Positions 42,400-53,376 of a DNA stretch of 64,000 bases are shown piece after piece; within the stretch, counting starts at the first letter, position 1; each line of letters opens with the position of its first letter. The notes under the pieces are model-generated. The model saw only the letters and a list, made by a program, of their open reading frames with translations, searched no databases and was not told the origin of the DNA. This DNA is from Chryseolinea lacunae (GTDB lineage: Bacteria > Bacteroidota > Bacteroidia > Cytophagales > Cyclobacteriaceae), in the NCBI RefSeq assembly GCF_016735595.1, contig NZ_JAERRB010000010.1:222002-286001 (forward strand), written 5' to 3'. A program made the translations under genes and the position numbers.

Positions 42400-43268
42400 T
42401 TCAAAACCGCCAGGATGCGGTCTATTTTAGCTTTCAATTCGCCTGAGCCCGGCACCAAAGGAAGCCGCACGCCCGGGTTCATGATCCCCATTTTCGACAG
42501 CACATATTTGATGCCCACGGGATTGCCTTCCTCATACATAGGGCCGTTTATTTCCAGCAGGCGCGCTTGTTCCACCGCCGCCTTGGCATAGTTGCCCGAA
42601 AACGCATAGTCCTTGATTTTCCTGAACGACTGTGGAAAGGCATTTGCCAGCACCGAAATAACCCCTTTGCCGCCCACAGCATAGACGCCCAGCGTCCACA
42701 TGTCGTCTCCGGAAATGAGCACGAAGTCTTTGGGCATGTATTTAGCGATCTTCAGAAACTGCTCCATGTTGCCGGAAGCGTCTTTGATGCCTACGATGTT
42801 TTTGTGCTCGGCCAGTTTCAGGGTGGTCTCTGCCGTCACATTAGCGGCCGTACGGCCCGGAACGTTGTAGAGGAGCACCGGAATGGGGCTGGCGTCGGCA
42901 ACGGCCGTGTAGTGCCTGTAAATGCCCTCTTGCGAGGGCTTGTTGTAGTAGGGGCTCACCGACAGCAGCGCATCCACGCCTTTCAGGTCCGTGGCGATGA
43001 TTTCGTCCACCACGCTGCGGGTGTCGTTGCCGCCAATGCCGTAGACGATGGGGAGGTTTTTGGGGTTGTTGGCCTTTACGAAATTGAGAACCTTTAGCTT
43101 TTCGTCGTCAGAGCAGGTCACCGATTCGCCGGTGGTGCCCATCACCACATAATAGTCTGCGCCCTTCGCGGTGTGCTGAAGAAGTTTTTTCAGGGCTTTG
43201 TAGTCCACTTCCAAGGTTTCCGTAAACGGTGTGACCAGCGCCACACCTGTTCCGTAAAGTTTTCTCAT
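42390..43268 (-). CDS. dapA: 4-hydroxy-tetrahydrodipicolinate synthase
   Basis: Condenses pyruvate with aspartate semialdehyde, first committed step of lysine and diaminopimelate synthesis. Signatures: GTGVALVTPFTETLEVDYKA, the GTTGESVTCSDDE loop, the Tyr of VLLYNVPGRTA and the Schiff-base lysine in NIVGIKDASGNM. Length 292 residues is standard. It lies ten bases downstream of the DUF6913 gene, itself twelve bases after ligA, so the three probably form one operon. Confidence 0.95.
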   Translation of the reverse strand: MRKLYGTGVALVTPFTETLEVDYKALKKLLQHTAKGADYYVVMGTTGESVTCSDDEKLKVLNFVKANNPKNLPIVYGIGGNDTRSVVDEIIATDLKGVDALLSVSPYYNKPSQEGIYRHYTAVADASPIPVLLYNVPGRTAANVTAETTLKLAEHKNIVGIKDASGNMEQFLKIAKYMPKDFVLISGDDMWTLGVYAVGGKGVISVLANAFPQSFRKIKDYAFSGNYAKAAVEQARLLEINGPMYEEGNPVGIKYVLSKMGIMNPGVRLPLVPGSGELKAKIDRILAVLNKK

Positions 43269-43277
43269 TTCGTGTGT

Positions 43278-43787
43278 TTATTTTAGTTGGGTTGTGTACT
43301 TGTACATGTCGTCGATCAGCCCTTTCAGGCTGTTGATAGACTCGATCATGAGTTCGAAATAGGGATGGCTGTCTTCCCATGCCCGGCCCACGCGACACCG
43401 CGCATGGCTTCGTGCCAGGATGTTGAGCACGAGGGGATTGGGGGCGATGTCGAGGTAGAACAGGAAGTCGAACTTCATCTCCGAAAAGCTCACGGCGTCA
43501 GGCGAGGTGATGTTGCCCCAGAACGACAGGTCTTTCTCGGAAAAGAAGTTGAATTTGAACTCGTAGTTGTCTTTGTTGTTGGGCAGAAACTCCAGCACTT
43601 CCACGTGTTTGCCGTCCGTTTCAAATTTGCGTACGAGCTCTTTCACAATTTCGTGTTTGAGCTTGTCTTCCACGCTGAAAATGATGCCGATCTTCTCCGC
43701 CTTTTTGTAGGTCACGTTGGTCCGCTCTGCCTTGTTGTTCTTCAGCAGCATGCGGGTTCTCATTTTCAGGAAATTCAGCTTCATCAA
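43278..43787 (-). CDS. DUF6913-like protein of unknown function
   Basis: A 169-residue cytosolic protein, conserved in Bacteroidota between ligA and dapA. Its core alternates helix and strand (KAEKIGIIFSVEDKLKHEIV, then MKFDFLFYLDIAPNPLVLNI) and includes a short Arg/Cys motif (ARSHARCRVGRAWED). It resembles the DUF6913 family. There is no membrane segment and no catalytic motif I can name. Two adjacent ATGs (43787 and 43784) are possible starts. The conserved position next to the replicative ligase hints at a link to DNA metabolism or merely to shared transcription. Confidence 0.7.
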   Translation of the reverse strand: MMKLNFLKMRTRMLLKNNKAERTNVTYKKAEKIGIIFSVEDKLKHEIVKELVRKFETDGKHVEVLEFLPNNKDNYEFKFNFFSEKDLSFWGNITSPDAVSFSEMKFDFLFYLDIAPNPLVLNILARSHARCRVGRAWEDSHPYFELMIESINSLKGLIDDMYKYTTQLK

Positions 43788-43799
43788 ATGGTGTTAAAA

Positions 43800-45827
<2,028 letters not shown>

Positions 45828-45928
45828 CTAAGGGCATAAAGCTAAAAAATAATGACGAATGTCTGAACGCTTCGCGGCTCTTCTCGAAGAAGTCCCGTGG
45901 ACGGTGTGACGCATGTAACAGCAGAGGT

Positions 45929-47809
45929 CTACTTTTGTTGTGTGGGGTCTTCGTAGGCCTTCAGTCCTTCACTGATGTCGATGGTGTTGTTGCGCGTGTT
46001 CACATCGGCCATGCGTTGTGATGGATCGATCTGGATCGTGGCGATGTCGGAAGTCTTATGTCCCACCTTGAGGGTGTAGGAGGGATTCACCCAGGGCCAG
46101 GCTTCCAGGTCGCTGCGGGGAATGGTTTTGTCTTCCACGGGTTTGTTGCCCAGTGTTTCGTTGAGGGGAATGTAGAACATTTCCTTTGTGCCGTCTTTAT
46201 AGGTTACCAGCAGGTCGATGGGCATAGGGAATTCACCAAGACGTTCAAGTGTTACAAACGTGTTGCCATCCTGGTCCACAACGTTTTGTATTCCATAGTC
46301 GATCTTCTTGGTGGTGTATACCCAATAGCGAAGATACCAGCCCAGTTGCAGGCCCGACACTTTCTCCATCACGCGGATGAAGTCGTTGGGTTCGGGATGT
46401 CTGAACTTCCACGTGTTGTAGTATTGGCGCATGCCCTTGTAGAACAGTTCTTCGCCCATCACGTACTTGAGCTGGTGAAGAAACACGGTGCCCATGGCAT
46501 AGGCCGCCGTGCCATAGGCAGTGTTGGTGTTGTAGTGATCGGAGTGCTGGCTGATGGGTTCTTGCAGGCCGCGTTTGATGAGGTTGAAGTAGGCTGTGTA
46601 GCTCGCCTGATGCGCCTCGGCCAGGGGTGTGCTGAACAGGGCCGAGCGCGATTCCTGGCTTGCAAAGTCTGTATACCCTTCGTCCAACCAGGGATAGAGC
46701 GATTCGTTCGATGCCAGCACACCTTGATACCAGCTGTGCGACACTTCGTGGCTCATCACACCTTCAAGACTTCCAAAGCTGCCTTCGCCCAGGATCAACG
46801 TGCACATGGGATATTCCATGCCGCCGTCGCCACCTTGAATGATGGAGTAGGTTTCGTATGGATATTTACCAAAGGTTTTGTTCATGAACTCGAAATGCTT
46901 CACGGCATAGCCTTCCATCTTCAGCCAGTTTTCGGTGGTCTTGTCACTCTTCTGATAGAAGAAGTGAACCTCGGGGCCGTTGGGCACTTGTGCCTTGTCG
47001 TGGGTGTAGTCGGGGTCGGCGGCCCAGGCAAAGTCGATCACGTTTTTCGCAACAAAGTTCCAGGTCAGGTCGCCTTCGGGGCGCTTCACGGTGCTACCGG
47101 CTTTCTCATAGCCATAGCCCACCTTGTCGGCGTTCACCAGCTTGCCGGTGCCGGCCACCACAAACGAGGGGTCGAGCGTGATCTTCACATCGAAGTCGCC
47201 CCACACACCGTGAAATTCGCGGGCCACATATTGATAGGCATGCCATCCCTGAAAATCATATTCGGCCATCTTCGGATACCACTGTGTCATCGAGTAGGCG
47301 ATGCCCTCTTTGCTGTCGCGACCAGAGCGCCGGATCTGGAGCGGCACTTGCGATTCGAACTTCATGTCGAACGTGGTTTTTGTATTGGGCAGGATGGGTT
47401 TGGCCAGGGCCACTTCCAGGATGGTACCGTCCACTTTATAGCCGAGGTCTTTGCCGTCTTGCTTCAGGCTTTGGATGTGCTGGTAGCCGATCTCGTTTTC
47501 CTTCAGGTTGAAGATGCGGTCTTTCACACGCGGGTCGGGATCGGGCAGGTTGCGCGAGCGCACGTCCATCATGCTGCCGGGTTGAAAGGTGTTGAAGTAG
47601 AGGTGATAGTAAACTTTGGTGAGCGTGTCTTTGGAGTTGTTGAAGTACACAAGCTTTTGCGAGCCGGACACTTTGTGCGTCTTCACATCCAACCGCACGT
47701 CCATGGTATATTCGGCGCGTTGTTGCCACCGGTAGTCTTGGGCGGAGCTGGGTTGGACAATGATGAGGACAAAGAGAAGAGCACTCGCAAACTTTAACAT
47801 TCCGCACAT
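45929..47809 (-). CDS. M1-family zinc aminopeptidase, secreted
   Basis: Aminopeptidase-N-like enzyme. A signal peptide (ending PSSAQ) is followed by an N-terminal beta domain (residues 30-240) and the thermolysin-like core. HEVSH in VMSHEVSHSWYQGVL supplies two zinc ligands and the Glu in WLDEGYTDFAS the third. The exopeptidase GGMEY motif precedes it (GDGGMEYPMCTL), and a Tyr-containing block (YGTAAYAMGTVFLHQL) follows. The C-terminal part includes a short beta domain (MPIDLLVTYKDGTKEM). It probably degrades peptides in the periplasm. Length 626 residues is within the family range. The gene is not obviously in an operon. Confidence 0.92.
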   Translation of the reverse strand: MCGMLKFASALLFVLIIVQPSSAQDYRWQQRAEYTMDVRLDVKTHKVSGSQKLVYFNNSKDTLTKVYYHLYFNTFQPGSMMDVRSRNLPDPDPRVKDRIFNLKENEIGYQHIQSLKQDGKDLGYKVDGTILEVALAKPILPNTKTTFDMKFESQVPLQIRRSGRDSKEGIAYSMTQWYPKMAEYDFQGWHAYQYVAREFHGVWGDFDVKITLDPSFVVAGTGKLVNADKVGYGYEKAGSTVKRPEGDLTWNFVAKNVIDFAWAADPDYTHDKAQVPNGPEVHFFYQKSDKTTENWLKMEGYAVKHFEFMNKTFGKYPYETYSIIQGGDGGMEYPMCTLILGEGSFGSLEGVMSHEVSHSWYQGVLASNESLYPWLDEGYTDFASQESRSALFSTPLAEAHQASYTAYFNLIKRGLQEPISQHSDHYNTNTAYGTAAYAMGTVFLHQLKYVMGEELFYKGMRQYYNTWKFRHPEPNDFIRVMEKVSGLQLGWYLRYWVYTTKKIDYGIQNVVDQDGNTFVTLERLGEFPMPIDLLVTYKDGTKEMFYIPLNETLGNKPVEDKTIPRSDLEAWPWVNPSYTLKVGHKTSDIATIQIDPSQRMADVNTRNNTIDISEGLKAYEDPTQQK

Positions 47810-47967
47810 TTTTTGGTAACGTGTGCAAAATATTGAAAGCCTTTAATTTTACAAAGGAAATTTATTCCGCCTGGGCCATTGAAGAAAGTCGGTGAGGCGT
47901 TCTTTACGACCACCAACTTTTTTCGGACACAGACGGCCGCTTCACCGCAGAAGCCGGACATCAGGTC

Positions 47968-49494
47968 TCAGGGCTGTTTCACGAACGTGTAGGAATCATA
48001 CTCCACGAAGTCGTTCGCCTTTGTCTCGACCGAAATCACCTTTTCTCCGGCGATCTTGAACCTGATGGCAAACAGCCCATACTCGATGTTGTCGTATTTC
48101 ATTAGCCACTCGTCATTGTCCATGTATTCCAACGTCCCCGTAAGGTCTTTGTGGGTGTTAAAGCGGAATGCAAGATGATTCTGTTGCTGCACAATCGTGA
48201 GCTGCCCGTAAAGTTCGTTGGTGTACGTGCCCGCGTAGGCCGGCAACGCAACGGCCGGCTTGTTTCCTTTCACGCTTGTTTTCCAACGGGCTATTTCCGC
48301 AAGCTGTGTCTTCATTTCTTTTCGGAAAGCCGGAAGCGATTGCCGGCTGCGATTTATGTATTTCATGCCGAGGTAGGCATCGAGAATCTGATAGCGCAAC
48401 AATTCGAAGAAGCTCTGATTGTCGTTGTTCGTTAGAATGGCGATACCCAGATTTTCTTGCGGTATGAAGCATACGTTACTAACCATTCCTGCCGCGCCAC
48501 CGGTGTGCCAATAGGCCTGCCGCCCGTTGTAATCGGCCACCACAAGACCGAGTCCATAGCCGCGAAAATTAATAGGCAACTGAGAAGACCTGCGACTTGA
48601 GGTCACGATGTTAATGTCGCGTGTGCGTTGCAGAACGCTGAACGGCATGAGTCTGTTCCCATGGTAGCGGCCACTGTCGAGTTGAAAAAACAGCCAGTGC
48701 GAAAGATCGTTCACACTGCTGATAATACTCGCTGCGGGCCCCAGGTTGTCCCACTGGTCGTACGGAACACGATTCAGTACGCCCGTATAACTTGTGGTAT
48801 ACGGGCGGGCAACATTTTCCTTGTTCTCCATGCCCGCACCCACGGCGGTTGACCGGGTCATTTGCAGCGGGCTCAGGAGGGTTTGCTGCACATATTGCTC
48901 CCAGCTTTGTCCGGTCACTTTCGATACCACTTCTCCCGCCGCCATAAAACAGCTGTTGCAATATCCATAGTCCTGGCGGAACAGGCCAACCGGCTTCAGC
49001 AGGCGCATCTTGTTCATGATTTCGGCGCGTGAAAGCGTGCTGTTCCAAAACGTAAAGTCGCCCTGGAATGTCTTGGTTCCCAAGCGGTGTGACAGCATGT
49101 CCCTGATCGTCACCAGGTCGGACGCGTTGGCATCGTATAACGTAAACTCCGGGAAGTATTTGCTGATCTTGTCATTTAACGAAAGCCGTTTTTCATTCTC
49201 TAATTGCGCGAGCACCGTGCCGGTAAATAATTTAGTGTTGCTGGCAATCATGAAGAGCGTGTTTGCATCCACCGGTGCCTTGGTCGAAAGGTCGCGCACA
49301 CCATAGCCTTTCATGGTAACGATTTTGCCATCTTTCACAACCACGATGGCGAGACCGGGTATATTCCAATCGACAATGCCCTTTTGAATGTACGCATCCA
49401 GGCTGTCGGTAATGAAACTGGGCGTTTGACCAATGCCGCGACCGGCGATGGCAAGCAAAAGGAGTGTGGTGAGTAGGTAGTTCGTGTAGCGCAT
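47968..49494 (-). CDS. serine hydrolase, beta-lactamase/penicillin-binding-like (class C fold)
   Basis: Exported serine hydrolase with the class C beta-lactamase/DD-peptidase fold. A signal peptide (ending GRGIGQ) is followed by the nucleophile motif SNTK in LFMIASNTKLFTG, the YxN-type motif in DYGYCNSCF and HTGG in YWHTGGAAGM. The C-terminal 130 residues (about 380-508; LPAYAGTYTNELYGQLTIV) resemble the DUF3471 beta-barrel domain common in this family. Substrate may be a peptidoglycan peptide, ester or beta-lactam; the sequence does not tell. It converges on no gene and stands alone between the M1 peptidase and the barrel gene. Confidence 0.9.
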   Translation of the reverse strand: MRYTNYLLTTLLLLAIAGRGIGQTPSFITDSLDAYIQKGIVDWNIPGLAIVVVKDGKIVTMKGYGVRDLSTKAPVDANTLFMIASNTKLFTGTVLAQLENEKRLSLNDKISKYFPEFTLYDANASDLVTIRDMLSHRLGTKTFQGDFTFWNSTLSRAEIMNKMRLLKPVGLFRQDYGYCNSCFMAAGEVVSKVTGQSWEQYVQQTLLSPLQMTRSTAVGAGMENKENVARPYTTSYTGVLNRVPYDQWDNLGPAASIISSVNDLSHWLFFQLDSGRYHGNRLMPFSVLQRTRDINIVTSSRRSSQLPINFRGYGLGLVVADYNGRQAYWHTGGAAGMVSNVCFIPQENLGIAILTNNDNQSFFELLRYQILDAYLGMKYINRSRQSLPAFRKEMKTQLAEIARWKTSVKGNKPAVALPAYAGTYTNELYGQLTIVQQQNHLAFRFNTHKDLTGTLEYMDNDEWLMKYDNIEYGLFAIRFKIAGEKVISVETKANDFVEYDSYTFVKQP

Positions 49495-49671
49495 TTGTTG
49501 GACTTGAAAAAATTGAAAATAGGGATTTTATATTCAATCCCACAACGCCGGGTCATCGTTCACCCTCAATTTTCTGTTTGAAGGAGTATCGGCTTTTTAG
49601 CCTCGCGTTCGTCATCATTTTTGAGAAGAAGAGAGAGCTGTGTCGTGTTCATTACGATTCCTAAGCCCTTA

Positions 49672-50631
49672 CTACAACGAGAATTTATTCCGCCTGAACC
49701 CCTTAAAGAAGTAGGTGAGGCTGCCCGACAGGTATGAACTTTCCGACAGAGTAAGTGGCTCGCCGGGCAATGCTTTCGGAATATTGTAGGTGTAGGTAAA
49801 CGTAATGCCCCAATTCCTGAACCCGATAGACACCGGAACACTCGCCGCATAATTCATAATGCCAAAAACATTCCGGGTGGTTTGCACCAGGCTGAAGCGC
49901 GTGCCATACTTCCTGAAATTCTCCAGCGCTTCGCGAATCGTTGTCGGTGCCACATATTCAATCGAGGTGATGGTTTCGTTTCCATAGAGCGCGAAGAACG
50001 ACGGCGACACGGCAATGCGATCAATCCACCTCACATTCTTTTTCTCCAGAATCACACTGAGTCCGGGCATGATGCGGTGCGCGTGGGCATCGCCAAAATA
50101 GAAGGCGTAGTTAACACTGATGAGCAGCGGCTTCAACTCGAACATGGGGGTTACCGACAGCGTGTTCTTATAGGGAATGTAGGCGTCTTCGCTGGGCGTG
50201 TTGTAGAAGTAACGATCGTACTCGCCCATGATAGAGAACCGTTTCGAGAAGCTGTGCATGTAGCCCACGGAGGCGATGGTGAGGTAGTAGGAGGGTTCAA
50301 AGTCTTTGCTCCAGAAGCCGGCCACGTCGGCATAGAGACCCGACTTGTGATAGTAGGAAACCGCGGGTGCGAGTCCGAAGTTTTCGATGCCTAGCGTTCG
50401 GCCTGCCGACTGCACGTTGCTGTTGTAGCCCATGCGCAGGGCAAACTGCGAACGCACCGGCTCGCCATATTGCAACAGGCTGTCGATGAGGTTGAAGATC
50501 GAGAGCGAGTCTTCGAAAGTGAGCACGTCGTCGATGTCGGGCAATAAAAGCGAATCTGCTTCCTGGGCCGTGGCGGCCAGACAGGAAGCAGACATCAGGA
50601 TAGTGAAGAGCCATCTTCTACACCAATGCAT
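49672..50631 (-). CDS. putative outer-membrane beta-barrel protein
   Basis: A 319-residue exported protein. A signal peptide (ending CLAATAQ) and a short Leu/Asp-rich linker precede alternating amphipathic strands (for example FALRMGYNSNVQSAGRTLGI, VSYYHKSGLYADVAGFW and VSIGFRNWGITFTYTYNI) with a Phe/Leu C-terminal signature (NKFSL). I recognise no named family. It follows the Spy-like gene by 18 bases and is the last member of the sigma/anti-sigma/Spy/barrel cluster, which suggests that it is an envelope-stress-induced outer-membrane protein. Confidence 0.75.
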   Translation of the reverse strand: MHWCRRWLFTILMSASCLAATAQEADSLLLPDIDDVLTFEDSLSIFNLIDSLLQYGEPVRSQFALRMGYNSNVQSAGRTLGIENFGLAPAVSYYHKSGLYADVAGFWSKDFEPSYYLTIASVGYMHSFSKRFSIMGEYDRYFYNTPSEDAYIPYKNTLSVTPMFELKPLLISVNYAFYFGDAHAHRIMPGLSVILEKKNVRWIDRIAVSPSFFALYGNETITSIEYVAPTTIREALENFRKYGTRFSLVQTTRNVFGIMNYAASVPVSIGFRNWGITFTYTYNIPKALPGEPLTLSESSYLSGSLTYFFKGFRRNKFSL

Positions 50632-50649
50632 GCCGCGGGAGAGTCTTGT

Positions 50650-51162
50650 TTAGTTGTTTCGTTGCTGAAGCCTCTGTTGCTGCTGGTCGCGTAGGTTTTG
50701 CCTTCGCTCTTGCTGCAGTTGGCGGCGTTGAATTTGTTCGAGTATCATTTGCCGGAAGCGTCGCTCGGCATCGGGAAGCGTGCGAAGCTTCTGCGCCGAG
50801 ATCACCTTGAGCAAGCGGCCGGAATAGTCCTTCTCCAGATCAAGCTCTTTCTGTTTCACCTTGAGTTGTGTCTCCACGGCAGCCTGTGCGTTCTGCTCTG
50901 TGTTTTGCGTGCCGCCGTCCTGATTGTGCTTCAGCTCTTTCAACTGTTGTCGAATCTCTTTGCGTCGCTCGGCAAACTCGCGATAGATGGGCCAGAAGCG
51001 TTCGGCTTCTTCGGGCGTGAGCTGAAGCTGGTCGGTGATGTAGGCTATGCGGGCAGCCTGTATTTTCTCGCGGGCTTTGTGGTCGGGTGCCGGCAGGTCG
51101 TCGTCTTGCGCCCACGCCGGCAGGATCATGAGCGTAAATAAAATGCCTAGAATCGCCTTCAT
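50650..51162 (-). CDS. Spy/CpxP-like periplasmic protein
   Basis: A 170-residue exported, highly helical protein. The start at 51162 (MKAILGILFTLMILPAWAQ) gives a clean signal peptide; the longer frame to 51183 overlaps the previous gene's stop. The mature chain has LQLTPEEAERFWPIYREFAE and a long Gln/Arg/Glu-rich helix (EQIQRRQLQQERRQNLRDQ) like the Spy/CpxP ATP-independent chaperones, with an LTxEEA motif near the family's LTxxQ. The gene follows the anti-sigma-like gene by 13 bases. A periplasmic stress-buffering role is inferred from family and context. Confidence 0.78.
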   Translation of the reverse strand: MKAILGILFTLMILPAWAQDDDLPAPDHKAREKIQAARIAYITDQLQLTPEEAERFWPIYREFAERRKEIRQQLKELKHNQDGGTQNTEQNAQAAVETQLKVKQKELDLEKDYSGRLLKVISAQKLRTLPDAERRFRQMILEQIQRRQLQQERRQNLRDQQQQRLQQRNN

Positions 51163-51175
51163 CTCAGTATATCTT

Positions 51176-51583
51176 TTAATCAATGTCGTCTAAAATAATG
51201 GTCAGGTCGTCGTCGGGTATGTTCAGTCCATACACATCGCCTTCAATCTCACTGGCGTCAATGCCGTCCAGTTGGGCGTCTTCCAGAAGCTCGTCAGTGC
51301 TCACGTCGGTGTCGTTGAGGTAGGCCACCAGTTCTTCGGTTTGCACGGCGGCCAGCAAGCCTTCGGGTGAGAGGTCTGTGCCGGGGCGTGTATACCAGAA
51401 GATGCCCGCGGCAAAAAGCACCACGGCAGGAAGCGCATAACGGAGGCCGTAAGCCCACCCGGGTGTGGCCATGGCGGCTCCCGGTTTGCTCACACGGGCG
51501 TGAATGATGCCCGGGAGCTTGTCGAAATACCCATCGGGCACCTCGAACACCTCTTTTTTCGGAATATCTTCCAGCTTTTTCAT
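51176..51583 (-). CDS. single-span membrane protein, anti-sigma-factor-like
   Basis: A 135-residue protein with a short N-terminal cytoplasmic segment (MKKLEDIPKKEVFEVPDGYF), one membrane span (YALPAVVLFAAGIFWY) and an acidic C-terminal region (DVSTDELLEDAQLDGIDASE). This topology and its position 38 bases after an ECF sigma gene suggest an anti-sigma factor that tethers the sigma factor at the membrane. No zinc-binding anti-sigma motif is seen, so the assignment relies on context. Similar short proteins following ECF sigma genes are frequent in Cytophagales. Confidence 0.7.
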   Translation of the reverse strand: MKKLEDIPKKEVFEVPDGYFDKLPGIIHARVSKPGAAMATPGWAYGLRYALPAVVLFAAGIFWYTRPGTDLSPEGLLAAVQTEELVAYLNDTDVSTDELLEDAQLDGIDASEIEGDVYGLNIPDDDLTIILDDID

Positions 51584-51621
51584 GATCGGTTCTTTGACAT
51601 CTTAATCTCCTAAAAGTTTAA

Positions 51622-52158
51622 TCATTCTGATAAATAATCTTCAATTTTCTTCACTGCGTGGTGATAGCTCGCCTTCAGTGCACCCACGCTGGTGTCGGTG
51701 ATTTCACTGATTTGATCGTAGGGCATGTCGTCGAAATATTTCATGTTGAACACCAGCCGTTGCTTGTCGGGCAGTTTCAAGAGCGCCTTTTGCAGCTTCA
51801 GCTGAATGTCGTCGCCCGAGAGTTGTGATGAGCTGTCGAGCTTGGCCGCGAGTTCGCCTTCCACATCGCCGATGGGCAGAAAGAAACGCCGCTTCTTGCG
51901 TTGCAGAAAGCTGAGGCATTCGTTGGTGGCAATGCGATAGATCCAGGTATATAGCTGGGCGTCTTCGCGAAAGCCGTCGATGTGTTTGTGGATTTTGATA
52001 AAGACTTCCTGGGTCAGGTCGTCGGCATCGTCGTGGTCGATCACCATTTTGCGCACGTGCCAATAGACCCGCTTCTGGTATTCGCGCACCAGCAAGTTGA
52101 AACCATAATTCCGGGTTTCGGGGCTTCGAAGCTTTTGTAACAGTTCTTTATCTTCCAA
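51622..52158 (-). CDS. ECF-type RNA polymerase sigma factor
   Basis: A 178-residue extracytoplasmic-function sigma-70. Region 2 (residues 20-90) contains KRVYWHVRKMVIDHDDADDL, which fits the core-binding and -10-recognition helices, with ELTQEVFIKIH; region 4 (about 120-175) contains LPDKQRLVFNMKYFDDMPYD and SVGALKASYHHAVKKI, the -35-recognition helix. It is the first gene of a four-gene cluster with an anti-sigma-like membrane protein, a Spy-like chaperone and an outer-membrane barrel, so it likely controls an envelope-stress regulon including its own operon. Confidence 0.92.
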   Translation of the reverse strand: MEDKELLQKLRSPETRNYGFNLLVREYQKRVYWHVRKMVIDHDDADDLTQEVFIKIHKHIDGFREDAQLYTWIYRIATNECLSFLQRKKRRFFLPIGDVEGELAAKLDSSSQLSGDDIQLKLQKALLKLPDKQRLVFNMKYFDDMPYDQISEITDTSVGALKASYHHAVKKIEDYLSE

Positions 52159-52275
52159 GGAAGAAAATCAATCAATTGGACTGTTTAGACTCAGGCGTGA
52201 GGGTAAGGTTTAAAAGTAAGCCTAAATTCTTTTCTTCCCGCGCAAGCGGATTCAATTATTTTGGTTTGGGATGCG

Positions 52276-53358
52276 CTATGGCTTGTAGGCTTCGAGCGTG
52301 TCGACCAGGGCTTCGAAATGTTCTTTGGCGTGCGTGGGAAAGTTGGCAAAGCGCAGCTGTGTTTTCTTGGATGGACCATAGCCATCGCCGGGCTGCATGC
52401 CTTTTTCGAGAAGCAGTTTGGTGATGCGCTCGGTGTGCTCGCCCGTGTCGGCCACCACCACGGTTTTCGATTGGAAGGCTTTGTCTTTCACAAACGGATT
52501 CAGCACACTGTGTTGGTTCAGGGTGTTGTAGAGCAGGGCGGCTTTGTATTCGGTTTCTTTGCGAATGGCTTGTATGCCCTTGCGGTTCATGTCTTCCACC
52601 ACTTTGCTGAGCAGGTAGATGGCCAGCACGTTTGGCGTTTCGGGTGTTTGGTTCTTCAGCGCGTGGGTGTGCAGGCTTGGGATGGTGTGATAGGACCCGA
52701 TGGACTTTCCTTTGGCCAGCAGTTGTTCGGCTTTCGCCACGCACTTGTCGTTTACCAGCCAGACGCCCAACCCTGCGGGAAGACCAAAGCCTTTTTGCAC
52801 GGAGAAGAACACAGAATCCAGCAGGTTAAAATCAAAGTCGGGAAACGGCAGCGACGACACGGCATCCACCGCCAGCAAGGCATCGGGATGGTTGGCGCGA
52901 ACCGTTTTGAAGAACTCCAGCGGCAGCATCACACCCGTGCTGGTTTCGTTGTGGGTGAGGGCGATAAGCTCCGTGCCTTCGGTGGCGCGGAACGACGCAT
53001 CAAACCCCTGGCCGTTGGCCACTTCAAGTTTGTCGGCCTTGCGCTGCAGTTGCTGCGACACTTCGAAGAAGCGTTTGGAGAACGAGCCGTTCACCAGGTG
53101 AAAGGACTTTTCTTCCACCAGGTTCTCAACAACACGTTCCCATATTTCTGTAGCCGATCCGGTGAAGTAGAGGTGATAGCCTGCCGGAATGTTCAGCAAG
53201 GCGCGCAATCCTTCCACAGTGGACTGGTAGTAGCTTTCAAATTTTTTGGTGCGGTGCGACAACGACGGAACGCCTTCGCGGAATGCGGTGCGCACGTGAT
53301 CTTCGACCGTGAAATAAAGCTGGGAAGGGCCGGGGGTGAAGTTGACTGTAGGGTTCAT
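52276..53358 (-). CDS. serC: phosphoserine aminotransferase
   Basis: PLP-dependent class V aminotransferase, second step of serine synthesis: 3-phosphohydroxypyruvate plus glutamate to phosphoserine. The N terminus VNFTPGPSQLYFTVEDHVR matches the Bacteroidota SerC group; ELIALTHNETSTGVM and AVDAVSSLPFPDFDF are the conserved PLP-site segments, with the Schiff-base Lys in FFSVQKGFGLPAG. At 360 residues it is full length. The K+ channel gene separates it from the serB-serA fusion, so serA, channel and serC lie in the same direction but may be separate transcripts; a -7-like box lies 11 bases upstream. Confidence 0.9.
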   Translation of the reverse strand: MNPTVNFTPGPSQLYFTVEDHVRTAFREGVPSLSHRTKKFESYYQSTVEGLRALLNIPAGYHLYFTGSATEIWERVVENLVEEKSFHLVNGSFSKRFFEVSQQLQRKADKLEVANGQGFDASFRATEGTELIALTHNETSTGVMLPLEFFKTVRANHPDALLAVDAVSSLPFPDFDFNLLDSVFFSVQKGFGLPAGLGVWLVNDKCVAKAEQLLAKGKSIGSYHTIPSLHTHALKNQTPETPNVLAIYLLSKVVEDMNRKGIQAIRKETEYKAALLYNTLNQHSVLNPFVKDKAFQSKTVVVADTGEHTERITKLLLEKGMQPGDGYGPSKKTQLRFANFPTHAKEHFEALVDTLEAYKP

Positions 53359-53368
53359 AATGCGGAAA

Positions 53369-53376
53369 CAAAACTA
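53369..53376 (-). promoter_or_regulatory. candidate -7 box of serC
   Basis: On the minus strand TAGTTTTG matches TAnnTTTG, 11 bases upstream of the serC ATG, which would give a very short leader. No -33 match is visible. Confidence 0.35.

Noticed and set aside
46058..47797. 579-residue open frame on the + strand opposite the M1 peptidase
   Set aside because: Shadow of the M1 peptidase gene, with His/Val/Phe-rich composition and no recognisable domain.
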